Source: Acidobacteriota bacterium
GTDB taxonomy: Bacteria; Acidobacteriota; Terriglobia; Bryobacterales; Bryobacteraceae
Assembly (NCBI GenBank): GCA_025352795.1
Contig: JANXSF010000134.1
Coordinates: forward strand, 1-44,793
DNA: 44,793 nt
Direction of reading: 5' to 3'
The notes below the pieces were generated by a model. That model did no database searches and was not told where the DNA came from. It was given only the letters and a program-made list of their open reading frames with translations. Of the stretch, positions 35,648 through 43,820 are shown piece after piece (position 1 is the first letter of the stretch; every line of letters begins with the position of its first letter). A program made the translations under genes and the position numbers.

Positions 35648-36636
35648 CTCGCAACATGACTCACGGTGGGAATATTTTCAGCGTCGCTGAACAGCAAGAC
35701 ATCGCCTGGCAACAGATTCTGGATTTCAGCGCCAGCATCAATCCTCTGGGTCCGTCACCTGCTGCACGGGAAGCGATTCTTGCAGCAATGGATCGCATTG
35801 CGCATTACCCGGAACGCACAGGATCACATCTCCGTGAAAAATTAGCAGCCGAATGGTCAGTCAACAGCACTCAAGTGTTAGTTGGCAACGGTGCCACGGA
35901 ATTGCTCTTTGATTGGTGTCGCTACTTTGGAACAGGCACCATTGCTGCACCTGCGTTCGGAGAATTTCATCGAGCCTGGCCGCAGGCGTCGGTGTGCCAG
36001 CTATCCGATGTTACGACCTGGCCCACAATGGGTCCAGTGATTTTCACCCGACCAGCGAACCCTTGCGGCACTCTACTTTCTGCGGAATCAATAGCCGATT
36101 ATGCGGCCAACAGAAAAGATGCTGTGTTGGTAGACGAATCGTTTTTGGACTTTTGCGGCGCGCCTAGTCTGACTCCAGTAGCGAAAGACAACCTGTTCGT
36201 CCTCCGTTCGTTAACCAAGTTTTGGGCCTTGCCTGGACTTCGTATCGGCGCGTTGGTAGGCGATGTGGATCAACTTGCTGCATTGCGACCTCCATGGCCC
36301 GTCAATGCGCTGGCCGAAGCAGCGGCGCTTGCGTCCATTGAAGATCGGGAACATGCAGCCAGGACCCGCGCATACGTTCGCGAAGAAGCATTGTGGTTCA
36401 CAGCAGAACTTCGTAAGCTACCTGGAATGCTGGTTTGGCCTTCAGTAGCAAATTATCTTTATATAGAAACTGTGCGTGCCACGGAATTGATGCAGTTCGC
36501 AGCCAGCCGGAAAATATTATTGCGCGATTGTTCCCATTGGCCAGGATTCGCGCGTCCATCCATTCGTATCGCAGTGCGAAGGCGATGGGAAAATGAACTG
36601 CTGATCGCCCTCATCAAGGAATTTGTATGCGCCTAA
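35644..36636 (+). CDS. cobD: L-threonine-O-3-phosphate decarboxylase
   Basis: PLP enzyme of the aspartate-aminotransferase fold that makes (R)-1-amino-2-propanol phosphate for CbiB. The 330-aa protein begins THGGNIF, continues ILDFSASINPLGPSP, and has AHYPERTG and GNGATELLF (81-89). RPANPCGTLL and the PLP lysine in RSLTKFWALPGLRIG (Lys192) follow. The start motif and operon position distinguish it from histidinol-phosphate aminotransferase. Its substrate would be made by the PduX-type kinase encoded at 39166. It overlaps btuF by 10 nt. Confidence 0.9.
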   Translation: MTRNMTHGGNIFSVAEQQDIAWQQILDFSASINPLGPSPAAREAILAAMDRIAHYPERTGSHLREKLAAEWSVNSTQVLVGNGATELLFDWCRYFGTGTIAAPAFGEFHRAWPQASVCQLSDVTTWPTMGPVIFTRPANPCGTLLSAESIADYAANRKDAVLVDESFLDFCGAPSLTPVAKDNLFVLRSLTKFWALPGLRIGALVGDVDQLAALRPPWPVNALAEAAALASIEDREHAARTRAYVREEALWFTAELRKLPGMLVWPSVANYLYIETVRATELMQFAASRKILLRDCSHWPGFARPSIRIAVRRRWENELLIALIKEFVCA

Positions 36637-37448
36637 TTTACTTACTGTTTGCCGTCGCCACTTCCTACGCTGCCAACCCGCAACGGATCATTTCCACGGC
36701 CCCAGGCTTCACTGAAACGTTATTTGCAATTGGGGCAGGGGATCGCGTCGTCGCCGTATCCACTTACTGTCATTTCCCCATCGTAGTAGAAAAGTTGCCG
36801 CGCATTGGCAGCTATCTGCAGCCCAACATTGAAGCCATTGCTAAGTTAAAACCGGACTTGGTGTTGGTGCATGCGGAACAAAAACAGGCGTTGGCTCAAT
36901 TGAACGGCTTGGGAATTCACACCGTGGCACTTCGCAATACCAGCTTGGAAGATACTTTGAAAACTGTTCGTGAAATCGGCGTGGCGGTGGGTCAATCTTC
37001 GGCTGGCATTGCTTTGGAAGCCCGCATCCGGGGGAAACTCGCGGCTATTGAAAAACGTTTGGAAGGCCAACCTCGCAAGACGTTGTTATTCGTTGTTGGA
37101 CGCACGCCAGGACGCCTGGATGGCATGATCGCCGTCGGAAAGGGATCGTTTCTCAACGAACTGATTCGCATTGCCGGCGGACGCAACGTGCTCAATGATT
37201 CGCCTGTCACTTATCCGAAAATCTCACTGGAAGGGCTGATGCGATTGAACCCCGACGTAATTGTAGACATGGGGGACATGGCGGTAACCACTGGAGTTAC
37301 CGAGGCGCACAAGAGGTCCGTACTTAAGTTATGGGAGGTCCAACCTGGAGTAACTGCAAAGGTCTATGCTGTGGCTGCTGATATCTTTGTAGTGCCCGGC
37401 CCACGCGTGGCGGAAGCTGCCGAAGAATTTGCCCGCATGTTGCACTAA
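36627..37448 (+). CDS. btuF: Cobalamin-binding periplasmic protein
   Basis: Substrate-binding protein that carries corrinoids from BtuB to the BtuCD transporter. The 273-aa product has a signal peptide (MRLIYLLFAVATSYA). It has the two-lobed helical-backbone pattern of the family: RIISTAPGFTETLFAIGAGD, LPRIGSYLQPNIEAIAKLKP with PDLVLVH, TLLFVVGRTPG and ISLEGLMRLNPDVIVDMG. Position between cobD and btuD indicates cobalamin rather than iron. It lies 2 bp before btuD. Confidence 0.87.
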   Translation: MRLIYLLFAVATSYAANPQRIISTAPGFTETLFAIGAGDRVVAVSTYCHFPIVVEKLPRIGSYLQPNIEAIAKLKPDLVLVHAEQKQALAQLNGLGIHTVALRNTSLEDTLKTVREIGVAVGQSSAGIALEARIRGKLAAIEKRLEGQPRKTLLFVVGRTPGRLDGMIAVGKGSFLNELIRIAGGRNVLNDSPVTYPKISLEGLMRLNPDVIVDMGDMAVTTGVTEAHKRSVLKLWEVQPGVTAKVYAVAADIFVVPGPRVAEAAEEFARMLH

Positions 37449-37450
37449 CC

Positions 37451-38221
37451 ATGACGACACTCACTCTTCAAGATGTAAGTTACTGTTACCCCGGCGGAAA
37501 ACTTGTGCTTGAAGGGATCTCCGCTGAAGTATTGAAGCCAGAAGTGATTGCCATTGTTGGACCAAATGGTGCCGGGAAATCAACGTTGCTGGACTTAATA
37601 GCCGGGCAGAAAACTCCGATGAGCGGAACGGTCCAAATAGCAGGCCACGCAACCACTGCACTGCAACGGGACGAATTATGCCGCTTGGTTGCGCACGTTC
37701 CACAACACGTCCCACCTGATGTTCCATTCACTGTGGAAGAAGTTGTGCTGACTGGTCGGATCCCATATGGTCGTGGACTTTATGAGAATGACGAAGATCG
37801 TGCAGCAATGGAATTAGCGCTACGCCGCACCAAGCTGGAGTCATTCAGGGATCGGCGATTCAGTAGTTTGAGTGGTGGTGAAAAGCAACGGGTGCTGACT
37901 GCTGCCGCTCTCTGTCAACAATCGCAAGTGCTTCTGCTGGACGAACCCAGCGCACATTTAGACCCTGAAAACGAAGCCCAATTGTGGGAGCTCTTCCAGG
38001 ACTTACGAGATAGTGGTCATCTCATTTTTGTAGTTACTCATCACTTAGCCCTAGCCGCGCAAAATAGCGATCGTATCTGGCTACTGGATCGCGGTAAGTT
38101 GGTAGCCGATGCCCCGCCTTGCGATGCTCTGCGACCTGATCGGTTGCAAGAAGTTTTCCATGTTCCGTTTCATTGGAACGAGAGCGCCGAAGGACGTGTG
38201 TTTTTAACTTATGGCCGCTGA
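37451..38221 (+). CDS. btuD: Cobalamin ABC transporter ATP-binding protein
   Basis: The ATPase that powers corrinoid import. In the 256-aa product, Walker A is GPNGAGKS (37-44), the Q-loop region is VPQHVPPD and the signature is LSGGEKQR (140-147). Walker B is LLLDEPSAHLD (161-171), and the switch histidine is in VVTHHL (195-200). It starts 2 bp after btuF and overlaps btuC by 11 nt. The family includes iron and haem importers; assignment to B12 rests on the operon. Confidence 0.9.
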   Translation: MTTLTLQDVSYCYPGGKLVLEGISAEVLKPEVIAIVGPNGAGKSTLLDLIAGQKTPMSGTVQIAGHATTALQRDELCRLVAHVPQHVPPDVPFTVEEVVLTGRIPYGRGLYENDEDRAAMELALRRTKLESFRDRRFSSLSGGEKQRVLTAAALCQQSQVLLLDEPSAHLDPENEAQLWELFQDLRDSGHLIFVVTHHLALAAQNSDRIWLLDRGKLVADAPPCDALRPDRLQEVFHVPFHWNESAEGRVFLTYGR

Positions 38222-39191
38222 TTTACAAAGTCGCGCAAGATGGGTGTTGTCCTTGTCCATATTGGCAGCTTTCACAGCAGCAGTAGTGTGCCCATTCTTA
38301 GGCGGATTGGGACTTGATTACGCAAAGCTATGGCGCCATGAATCCCCTGATTGGAACATTTTCATCAATTTGCGTTTGCCTCGCACGTTCCTTGCACTGC
38401 TAACCGGGGCAGCGTTATCTGGCGCTGGCGCGTTGTTTCAGGCGCTGATGCGCAATGCCTTGGCCACTCCATCAAGCTTAGGGATTGAAGCCGCTGCGGC
38501 ACTGGGGGCAGTAACTGCCATCTCATTATTTTCGGGCGATGAAACAGGCTTTCCACTGGTGTGGTTCGCCGCACTTACTGGGGCGGTGATCGTAGTTGCA
38601 CTGGTGGCCACGATTGGTCACATCGGACGCTTTCCCACCTTCACAATACTGCTAACCGGCATTGCGCTCAATTCGATTTGCACGGCTTTCATTCTGCTGC
38701 TGCATAGCTTGGCGGGCATTACAAAAAGCTTTCAGATCACGCATTGGCTGATGGGCGGAATCGACGCCGTGGAATATCCGGTGCTGCTGATGCTAGCTGC
38801 TGCAATTCTGCCGATTTGTATCTGGATGCTGAGACTGGCGCGCGTGCTGAACGTCATTTCTTATGGCGAAACATGGGCTATTGGACGCGGCGTGGATTGC
38901 CAACGCATCACCTGGCAAGGCTTTGCCGCAGGTGCCCTTCTGGTTGGAACCACCACTGCGGTAACCGGACCCATCGCTTTTGTTGGGCTGATTGTTCCGC
39001 ACTTGATGCGGCGCATTGTGGGGCCCGATTACCGTCTGCTGATGCCCGCTTCCATTTTTGGAGGTGCCGCTTTTCTTGTAATTTGCGACACCATTTCACG
39101 CACCGTACTGGCGCCTATTGAATTTCCAGTGGGAGTGACTACTGCGTTATTAGGAGGGCCATTCTTTGTCTGGTTACTCTGGTCGCGCTGA
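38211..39191 (+). CDS. btuC: Cobalamin ABC transporter permease
   Basis: FecCD-family inner-membrane permease of 326 aa with about ten hydrophobic segments. Family landmarks are LRLPRTFLALLTGAALSGAG, LFQALMRNALATPSSLGIEA, the coupling region ATVGVDC-like YGETWAIGRGVDCQ, GPIAFVGLIVPHLMRRIVGP, and a C-terminal helix with PVGVTTALLGGPFFVWLL. Its last 26 nt overlap the pduX start. The coupling gene order F-D-C and the surrounding cobalamin genes point to corrinoid import. Confidence 0.9.
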   Translation: MAADLQSRARWVLSLSILAAFTAAVVCPFLGGLGLDYAKLWRHESPDWNIFINLRLPRTFLALLTGAALSGAGALFQALMRNALATPSSLGIEAAAALGAVTAISLFSGDETGFPLVWFAALTGAVIVVALVATIGHIGRFPTFTILLTGIALNSICTAFILLLHSLAGITKSFQITHWLMGGIDAVEYPVLLMLAAAILPICIWMLRLARVLNVISYGETWAIGRGVDCQRITWQGFAAGALLVGTTTAVTGPIAFVGLIVPHLMRRIVGPDYRLLMPASIFGGAAFLVICDTISRTVLAPIEFPVGVTTALLGGPFFVWLLWSR

Positions 39192-40023
39192 AGCGATTGG
39201 CCATGCTGGTGAGATTCTGCAGGGCGCAGTGCGCATTTTGAATCGCATTGAGCCCTTTCTGGTGACTCTGCCAGCCCCCGACTTTCGTAGTGAAGCCGCT
39301 ATATGTACGTCGGAAGCTTGGAGCGTACACCCACCATGGAAAATCAAGGCGATTCGCGCTGCGCAGTTGGCTTGTCAGAGGTGGGGTATTGAGGAAACAT
39401 TGAAAGTCGAGGTCCGCTCAGATATTCCGATTGCTCGTGGTTGCGGATCGTCCACCGCTGATTGCGTAGCTGCTGTGCGCGCCGTCGCCGACATGACAGG
39501 GCGGCAATGCACTGCTGAAGAAATTGCCTGTTTGGTGCAGCAAGCCGAAATCGCCAGTGATTCCACTATGTTTGATTTACAGCCGGTGGCTTTCCTACCG
39601 CGATCAGGTAGAGTGCTGCATCACTTCAATGCACCGTGGCCCGCTATGCACGTGACTATTGTTGACCTTGGGGGACCTGCAGTTGAAACGTTAAATTGTC
39701 CCACACCAAATTATGAAGAGTCGGAATTAGACGAGTTTTATTGGCTTTTGGATGAATTAGGTCGCGCCATGGAAGCACGGGATGCCGCCGCCCTAGGCCG
39801 TGTGGCCACTCGCAGCGCTATTATTCATCAGAAGTACCGGCCTCATCCTGAGTTTCAACCACTCTACAGAAAAGCGTGCGAAGCTGGTGCCTTTGGCGTA
39901 GCCTTGGCCCACAGCGGAACCGTAGCGGCAGTGCTATCGCCTAAGGCAGTGTACATAGAAGGCGCCGTTGCGTACGCTATGGAAGGAGCTCAGCATGCCG
40001 ATCTTGCTGGTAGGCGGAGGTAG
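39166..40023 (+). CDS. pduX: L-threonine kinase (PduX type, GHMP kinase)
   Basis: Phosphorylates L-threonine to the phospho-threonine used by CobD. The 285-aa protein has the GHMP-kinase ATP loop IPIARGCGSSTADCVAAVRA and the PduX-like start GRAEAIGHAGEILQGAV. It starts at TTG 39166, supported by TAGGAGG 8 nt before it. This start lies inside the btuC coding sequence. The C-terminus contains GAFGVALAHSGTVAAVL, the second GHMP motif. It overlaps cobU by 29 nt. Confidence 0.85.
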   Translation: MSGYSGRAEAIGHAGEILQGAVRILNRIEPFLVTLPAPDFRSEAAICTSEAWSVHPPWKIKAIRAAQLACQRWGIEETLKVEVRSDIPIARGCGSSTADCVAAVRAVADMTGRQCTAEEIACLVQQAEIASDSTMFDLQPVAFLPRSGRVLHHFNAPWPAMHVTIVDLGGPAVETLNCPTPNYEESELDEFYWLLDELGRAMEARDAAALGRVATRSAIIHQKYRPHPEFQPLYRKACEAGAFGVALAHSGTVAAVLSPKAVYIEGAVAYAMEGAQHADLAGRRR

Positions 40024-40495
40024 CCGCAGCGGTAAGAGCCGCCACGCCCTGGAACTGGCCCGAAGGTACGGTCCACGTCGCGGATTTCTGGCCACCGCGC
40101 AAGCCTTTGATGATGAAATGCGCGATCGTATCCACAAGCATCAGCAGGAACGTGGCGATGAGTTCCTGACGTTTGAAGAACCCTTTGATTTGGCTTCTGC
40201 GATCCAGCGACTGGAAGGAAGTTTAGATGTGCTGGTGGTGGATTGCCTCACCCTTTGGTTGAGCAACGTGATGTTAGCTGAAAGGTCTATCGACATGGAA
40301 GAAACACTCAATAAAATGGCCGCATCAACGCTACCCTGCGTGCTGGTGACCAACGAAGTGGGCTGCGGTATTGTGCCGGAAAATGCGCTGGCTCGACGGT
40401 TTCGAGATCAGGCTGGCATACTCAATCAACAAGCTGCAGCAAGAGCGATAGAAGCCTATTACATGATGTTTGGGGTCGCGTTGAAGATCAAGTAA
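39995..40495 (+). CDS. cobU: Adenosylcobinamide kinase/guanylyltransferase
   Basis: Bifunctional enzyme that phosphorylates adenosylcobinamide and then loads GMP onto it. The 166-aa product begins MPILLVGGGSRSGKS (P-loop at 8-15), followed by FLATAQAFDDEMRDRIHKHQ. His47 or His49 lies where the guanylylated His occurs in CobU. Walker B is LVVDCLTLWLSN, with VTNEVGCGIVPEN and the closing RFRDQAGILNQQAA. ATG 39995 has GGAAGGAG 6 nt before it. Normal length. Confidence 0.92.
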   Translation: MPILLVGGGSRSGKSRHALELARRYGPRRGFLATAQAFDDEMRDRIHKHQQERGDEFLTFEEPFDLASAIQRLEGSLDVLVVDCLTLWLSNVMLAERSIDMEETLNKMAASTLPCVLVTNEVGCGIVPENALARRFRDQAGILNQQAAARAIEAYYMMFGVALKIK

Positions 40496-40497
40496 CC

Positions 40498-41181
40498 ATG
40501 CGACAGGCAATCCAGTTTCTAACGGTCATCCCGATTCCTGCACCTCCTGGCCCGCCCGGTAAGTCAGCGTGGGCTTATCCCATTATCGGCGTATTATTGG
40601 GGCTCGGCGTCGCTGCATTACTCCCGCTAAAGTTCGGCCCGCTGCTCATATTAATCGCCCTGGCACTCATCACCGGTGGACTGCATGAAGATGGGCTGGC
40701 CGATGCGTTCGACGCTATTCGTGCCAATCGCACTCGCGAAAAAATGCTGTTGATTTTGAAAGACAGCCGCATTGGCGCACACGGAGCCCTGGCATTGATT
40801 GCATCGTTTGTGTTTCGTTGGCAAGCTCTTAGTGCACTGCATGGAAACCCCTGGCTGCAGCTACCTGCCGCTTATGGAATATGTCGAGCAGCCATGGTTG
40901 TCATTGTCGCCATCACGCCTGCGGTTGGCGATGGATTAGGGAAATCATTTTCAGAATCGTTGCCGCAGTGGGCGGGACCATTGGCAATTTTCCAAATTGT
41001 TTTACTAGCCGCACTTGCTGGATTTCCCACCGCCTTGTGGTTACTTGGAGCCAACGCGGTGGCACTGTTGTTACTGCGCCAGTGGTTCGTGATTCGACTG
41101 GGCGGAGTTACTGGAGATTGTCTGGGTGCCGTGGAGCAGATTTCCGAAGCCGTTTCATTAGGGGTGATGGCATGCCTATGA
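40498..41181 (+). CDS. cobS: Adenosylcobinamide-GDP ribazoletransferase (cobalamin synthase)
   Basis: Membrane enzyme joining adenosylcobinamide-GDP with alpha-ribazole phosphate, the last step of loop assembly. The 227-aa protein has QFLTVIPIP at the start, the diagnostic GGLHEDGLADAFD (about residues 60-72), RANRTREKMLLILKDSRIGA and repeated hydrophobic segments. GGVTGDCLGAVEQISE lies near the C-terminus. It starts 2 bp after cobU and overlaps cobC. Confidence 0.92.
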   Translation: MRQAIQFLTVIPIPAPPGPPGKSAWAYPIIGVLLGLGVAALLPLKFGPLLILIALALITGGLHEDGLADAFDAIRANRTREKMLLILKDSRIGAHGALALIASFVFRWQALSALHGNPWLQLPAAYGICRAAMVVIVAITPAVGDGLGKSFSESLPQWAGPLAIFQIVLLAALAGFPTALWLLGANAVALLLLRQWFVIRLGGVTGDCLGAVEQISEAVSLGVMACL

Positions 41182-41681
41182 TCTACCTGATCCGACATGC
41201 TCGTCCAACGCTGGCCGGTGTGTTGTTAGGAAGTACCGATTCGCCACTGGCTTCAGGAATCCATCTGCCAGCATCCTTCCTCAAAGTGGGCACAGTCATT
41301 TCCAGCCCGTTATCCAGAGCTCTGAAAACCGCCGAATTGATGTTCCCCAACCAGCCAATCACCGTCATTCCTGAACTAGCCGAACGTTGCTTAGGACATT
41401 GGGAAACCAAGCGTTGGGCCGAAGTGGAGGAGGAATGGCCGGAACTCGCTGCCAAAGCCACAGCCGATTGGTTCGGCACCACTCCACCCGGTGGAGAACC
41501 CTGGCACACCTTCAAAACTCGTGTCACGAATGCCTGGAGGAGCTTAGCCAAAACCAGCGTCACAGCAATTGTTGCCCATGTCGGTGTGAATGCAGTGTTG
41601 TGGCACTTGGCAACTGGTGGCGACCTGACTCAGTTTCATCAGGAATACGAAGAGGTAATTTCCATTGATCTCACTCATTAA
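41172..41681 (+). CDS. cobC: Alpha-ribazole phosphatase
   Basis: Histidine-phosphatase-superfamily enzyme that removes the 5'-phosphate from alpha-ribazole phosphate or cobalamin phosphate. The 169-aa product begins MPMIYLIRHARPTLAG, with the catalytic RHAR motif. SSPLSRALKTAELMF and the second histidine in VAHVGVNAVLW follow. It starts at ATG 41172 (or 41178, an ATGA overlap with the cobS stop). It overlaps cobT by 17 nt. The superfamily is broad, so the function comes from the neighbouring genes. Confidence 0.87.
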   Translation: MPMIYLIRHARPTLAGVLLGSTDSPLASGIHLPASFLKVGTVISSPLSRALKTAELMFPNQPITVIPELAERCLGHWETKRWAEVEEEWPELAAKATADWFGTTPPGGEPWHTFKTRVTNAWRSLAKTSVTAIVAHVGVNAVLWHLATGGDLTQFHQEYEEVISIDLTH

Positions 41682-42705
41682 TATTCCATCGACCAAGAAT
41701 GACTTACTCACTGCTGCTGTATTGGCTCGTTGGAATTCACTTACAAAGCCGCCTGGGAGCTTGGGTAGGTTAGAATCGCTAGTAACTCAACTTGCTTTGG
41801 CATCAGGCACAGCGCAACCGACAGTTAGCCGCAAAACGATGGTGGTATTTTGTGCGGATCACGGCGTGACTGCTGAAGGCGTCAGTAAGTATCCGCGCGA
41901 AGTAACTGGGCAGATGCTGCATAACTTCCTGGCCGGTGGTGCGGCTATCACGGTGCTGTGTCGTCAATTTGGCATCACGCCGATGATTGTGGATACTGGC
42001 GTGGACGCGGAGCCTCTGAGCGGCGCAATCAATCGCCGATTGGGCCGTGGCACATCGAATTTCTGTAACCAACCGGCCATGACCGAATCGCAACTGGAAC
42101 AGGCAATTCAGAACGGCATTGCTCTGGCTGACGAAGTGCGGGAGCAGGCCGATATTGCAGCAGTCGGTGAGATGGGCATCGGGAACACCACGTCGGCCAG
42201 CGCGCTGCTTTGCGCATATACAGGCATGCGTCCAGAGGATGCAGTGGGTCCAGGCACGGGCATCGATGCGGCAGGGGTTTCGTTGAAAGCAGCCGTAATT
42301 CAACGGGCACTTACATTTCATAAACGTGTTGTGGAAGAAGCTGACCCAGCTAAAATCCTGGCCACATTCGGAGGCTTTGAGATAGCCACCATGACCGGAT
42401 TTCTGTTAGGTGCCGCAGCCAATCGGCTTCCTGTAGTGGTGGACGGATTCATTTCATCATCGGCAGCATTGGCCGCACGGGCAATGTCGGCGAATGTGAT
42501 GGACTACTTATTCTTCTCTCACGTTTCCGCAGAGACAGCACATAAGCGTATGTTAGGTGCGCTGAACGCACATGCCATTCTTGATTTGGAAATGCGTTTA
42601 GGGGAAGGTTCCGGAGCAGCTATGGTGATGCCCGTATTCGATGCGGCAGTGGCGCTCTATTCACAAATGGCCACCTTTCCTGAAGCGGGTGTTAGTGAGT
42701 CTTAG
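41665..42705 (+). CDS. cobT: Nicotinate-nucleotide:dimethylbenzimidazole phosphoribosyltransferase
   Basis: Activates the lower-ligand base as alpha-ribazole phosphate. The 346-aa product shows TKPPGSLGRLE (27-37), VVFCADHGVTAEGVS (60-74), PREVTGQM and GGAAITVLCR. VGEMGIGNTTSASALL (167-182) and the catalytic Glu in RLGEGSGAA (Glu314) follow. It starts at TTG 41665 inside cobC, with GAGG before it. It is the last gene of the riboswitch operon. No lower-ligand synthesis gene (bluB or bza) is in the window. Confidence 0.93.
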   Translation: MISLINIPSTKNDLLTAAVLARWNSLTKPPGSLGRLESLVTQLALASGTAQPTVSRKTMVVFCADHGVTAEGVSKYPREVTGQMLHNFLAGGAAITVLCRQFGITPMIVDTGVDAEPLSGAINRRLGRGTSNFCNQPAMTESQLEQAIQNGIALADEVREQADIAAVGEMGIGNTTSASALLCAYTGMRPEDAVGPGTGIDAAGVSLKAAVIQRALTFHKRVVEEADPAKILATFGGFEIATMTGFLLGAAANRLPVVVDGFISSSAALAARAMSANVMDYLFFSHVSAETAHKRMLGALNAHAILDLEMRLGEGSGAAMVMPVFDAAVALYSQMATFPEAGVSES

Positions 42706-42731
42706 GGCTTACTTCGGGTCGGTTGGACTCA

Positions 42732-42845
42732 TCAGGAGTTCGATGGTAATGATATCCAGGATCGCGTTATTATCTTTTTGAAGAATGTCCATAATTCTTC
42801 GGCATGGGCCAGCGCCGGTTCAGTGATGTCAACCTGAAATACCAA
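42732..42845 (-). pseudogene. Remnant of a RelE/ParE-type toxin gene
   Basis: Downstream of the antitoxin, a TTG-started frame reads VFQVDITEPALAHAEELWTF, typical of the first helix of ParE/RelE toxins. It stops after 37 residues, whereas the family is usually 85-100 aa. In another frame the sequence briefly continues as DNNAILDIITIELL before a stop. The gene is therefore truncated and probably frameshifted in an A-run. It overlaps the antitoxin stop and lies close to the end of the cobalamin operon, so toxin activity is unlikely. Confidence 0.55.
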
Positions 42846-43110
42846 GCTTCTCCTTAAGTTCTGCGAGCGCCTTCCGGGCTGGTTTGACCTTGCCTTGCTC
42901 GGCGGCCGCAATGCCAACCCGAATCGCCTCGACAGCTTCGAGCCGGTCAAGAATTTGCTGATAGCTTTTCGTGTCCTGCACTACAAGTTCCGCTTTACCA
43001 TTCACAGTAAGAATCACAGGCCGATGGGTCCTCTTCATTTGGCTCATGAAGTCGGTAGTGTTTCGTTTGAAATCTGTTAGTGGGTGAATGTCTTGGGTCA
43101 GATTAAGCAT
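42829..43110 (-). CDS. Phd/YefM-type antitoxin
   Basis: The 93-aa protein has a YefM/Phd-like N-terminal DNA-binding domain, with DFKRNTTDFMSQMKRTHRPV and VILTVNGKAELVVQDTKSYQ. A charged helical C-terminus follows that would bind a toxin (KPARKALAELKEKLG). Antitoxins of this type autoregulate their operon. Its expected toxin directly downstream is decayed (42732-42845). It is divergent from brnT across 113 bp. Confidence 0.82.
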   Translation of the reverse strand: MLNLTQDIHPLTDFKRNTTDFMSQMKRTHRPVILTVNGKAELVVQDTKSYQQILDRLEAVEAIRVGIAAAEQGKVKPARKALAELKEKLGISG

Positions 43111-43194
43111 AGTTTGTTTCGCATCTTAAAGGCATCTTTAGCACAATAACACCCGTTAGAAGGTAGGCCCCTCTTTAATAGCTGAGCAAAAACA

Positions 43195-43235
43195 TTGACG
43201 GAAAATAGTCTTGTGATACAGTAATGTATATACAA
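43195..43235 (+). promoter_or_regulatory. Candidate promoter and operator of brnTA
   Basis: TTGACG (43195-43200) and TACAGT (43217-43222) with 16-bp spacing form a plausible promoter. The perfect palindrome TGTATATACA (43225-43234) overlaps the predicted transcription start and ends 1 bp before ATG 43236. It is a good candidate operator for autorepression by BrnA. Confidence 0.4.
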
Positions 43236-43520
43236 ATGGTTTTCACCTGGGATGAAAACAAAGATCGCAGCAACAAGAGCAAACACGGAATCTCATTTGA
43301 AACGGCGGCTCAAGTGTTTACTGACCCAGATGGGATCAGCTACCCGGACCGCATCATTGAAGGCGAGCAACGCTGGCATGCGATTGGGTTAGCGGTCGGC
43401 ATTGTCGTTTTATTGGTGGTTCATACAAGTAAGGAGAAAAATGGTGAAGAAGAAATCAGAATTATCTCCGCAAGAAAAGCGAATTCCCGCGAGCGCTCTC
43501 TTTACAACCCCCATCACTGA
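43236..43520 (+). CDS. brnT: BrnT family ribonuclease toxin
   Basis: The 94-aa product matches BrnT throughout: MVFTWDENKDRSNKSKHGIS, FETAAQVFTDPDG, the motif EGEQRWHAIGLAVGIVVLLV and the catalytic-end motif IRIISARKANSRERSLY. BrnT is a RelE-fold ribonuclease inhibited by BrnA. I prefer ATG 43236, where the family begins, over 43224. It overlaps brnA by 80 nt, so the two are translationally linked. All regions look intact. Confidence 0.9.
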   Translation: MVFTWDENKDRSNKSKHGISFETAAQVFTDPDGISYPDRIIEGEQRWHAIGLAVGIVVLLVVHTSKEKNGEEEIRIISARKANSRERSLYNPHH

Positions 43521-43773
43521 AAAGCAGCGTCGAGAATTGAAACGGCTGGCGGCCAAGCCTGATTCTCAGATTGATTACTCCGACGCTCCGGAAGTCTTTC
43601 CGACAGCGGTAAGCATTGAGGTTGGCCGCTTTTACCGGCCCATCAAGCAACTGATAAGCATACGGGTGGATGCGGACGTCCTCAATTGGTTTCGTTCTCG
43701 TGGCGGGAAATACCAGACTTACATAAACGAAGTCTTGCGTCGTGAAATGCTGGGGCAACCACGTGGTCGATGA
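43441..43773 (+). CDS. brnA: BrnA family antitoxin
   Basis: This 110-aa antitoxin begins at ATG 43441 with AAGGAGAAAA just before it. The N-terminal half is charged and flexible (ELKRLAAKPDSQIDYSDAPE). The C-terminal half carries the ribbon-helix-helix-like motif ISIRVDADVLNWFRSRGGKY followed by YINEVLRREM. BrnA neutralises BrnT and represses the operon. The reading frame is intact. Confidence 0.88.
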   Translation: MVKKKSELSPQEKRIPASALFTTPITEKQRRELKRLAAKPDSQIDYSDAPEVFPTAVSIEVGRFYRPIKQLISIRVDADVLNWFRSRGGKYQTYINEVLRREMLGQPRGR

Positions 43774-43820
43774 TTGCGCTATGGATATGCGAAAGTTAGC
43801 TTCAACAGATTGGTTAAAGG

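Noticed and set aside
42705-42731. A terminator after cobT
   Set aside because: GAGTC and GACTC near 42697-42730 can pair over a long loop but give only a weak stem with no T-run.
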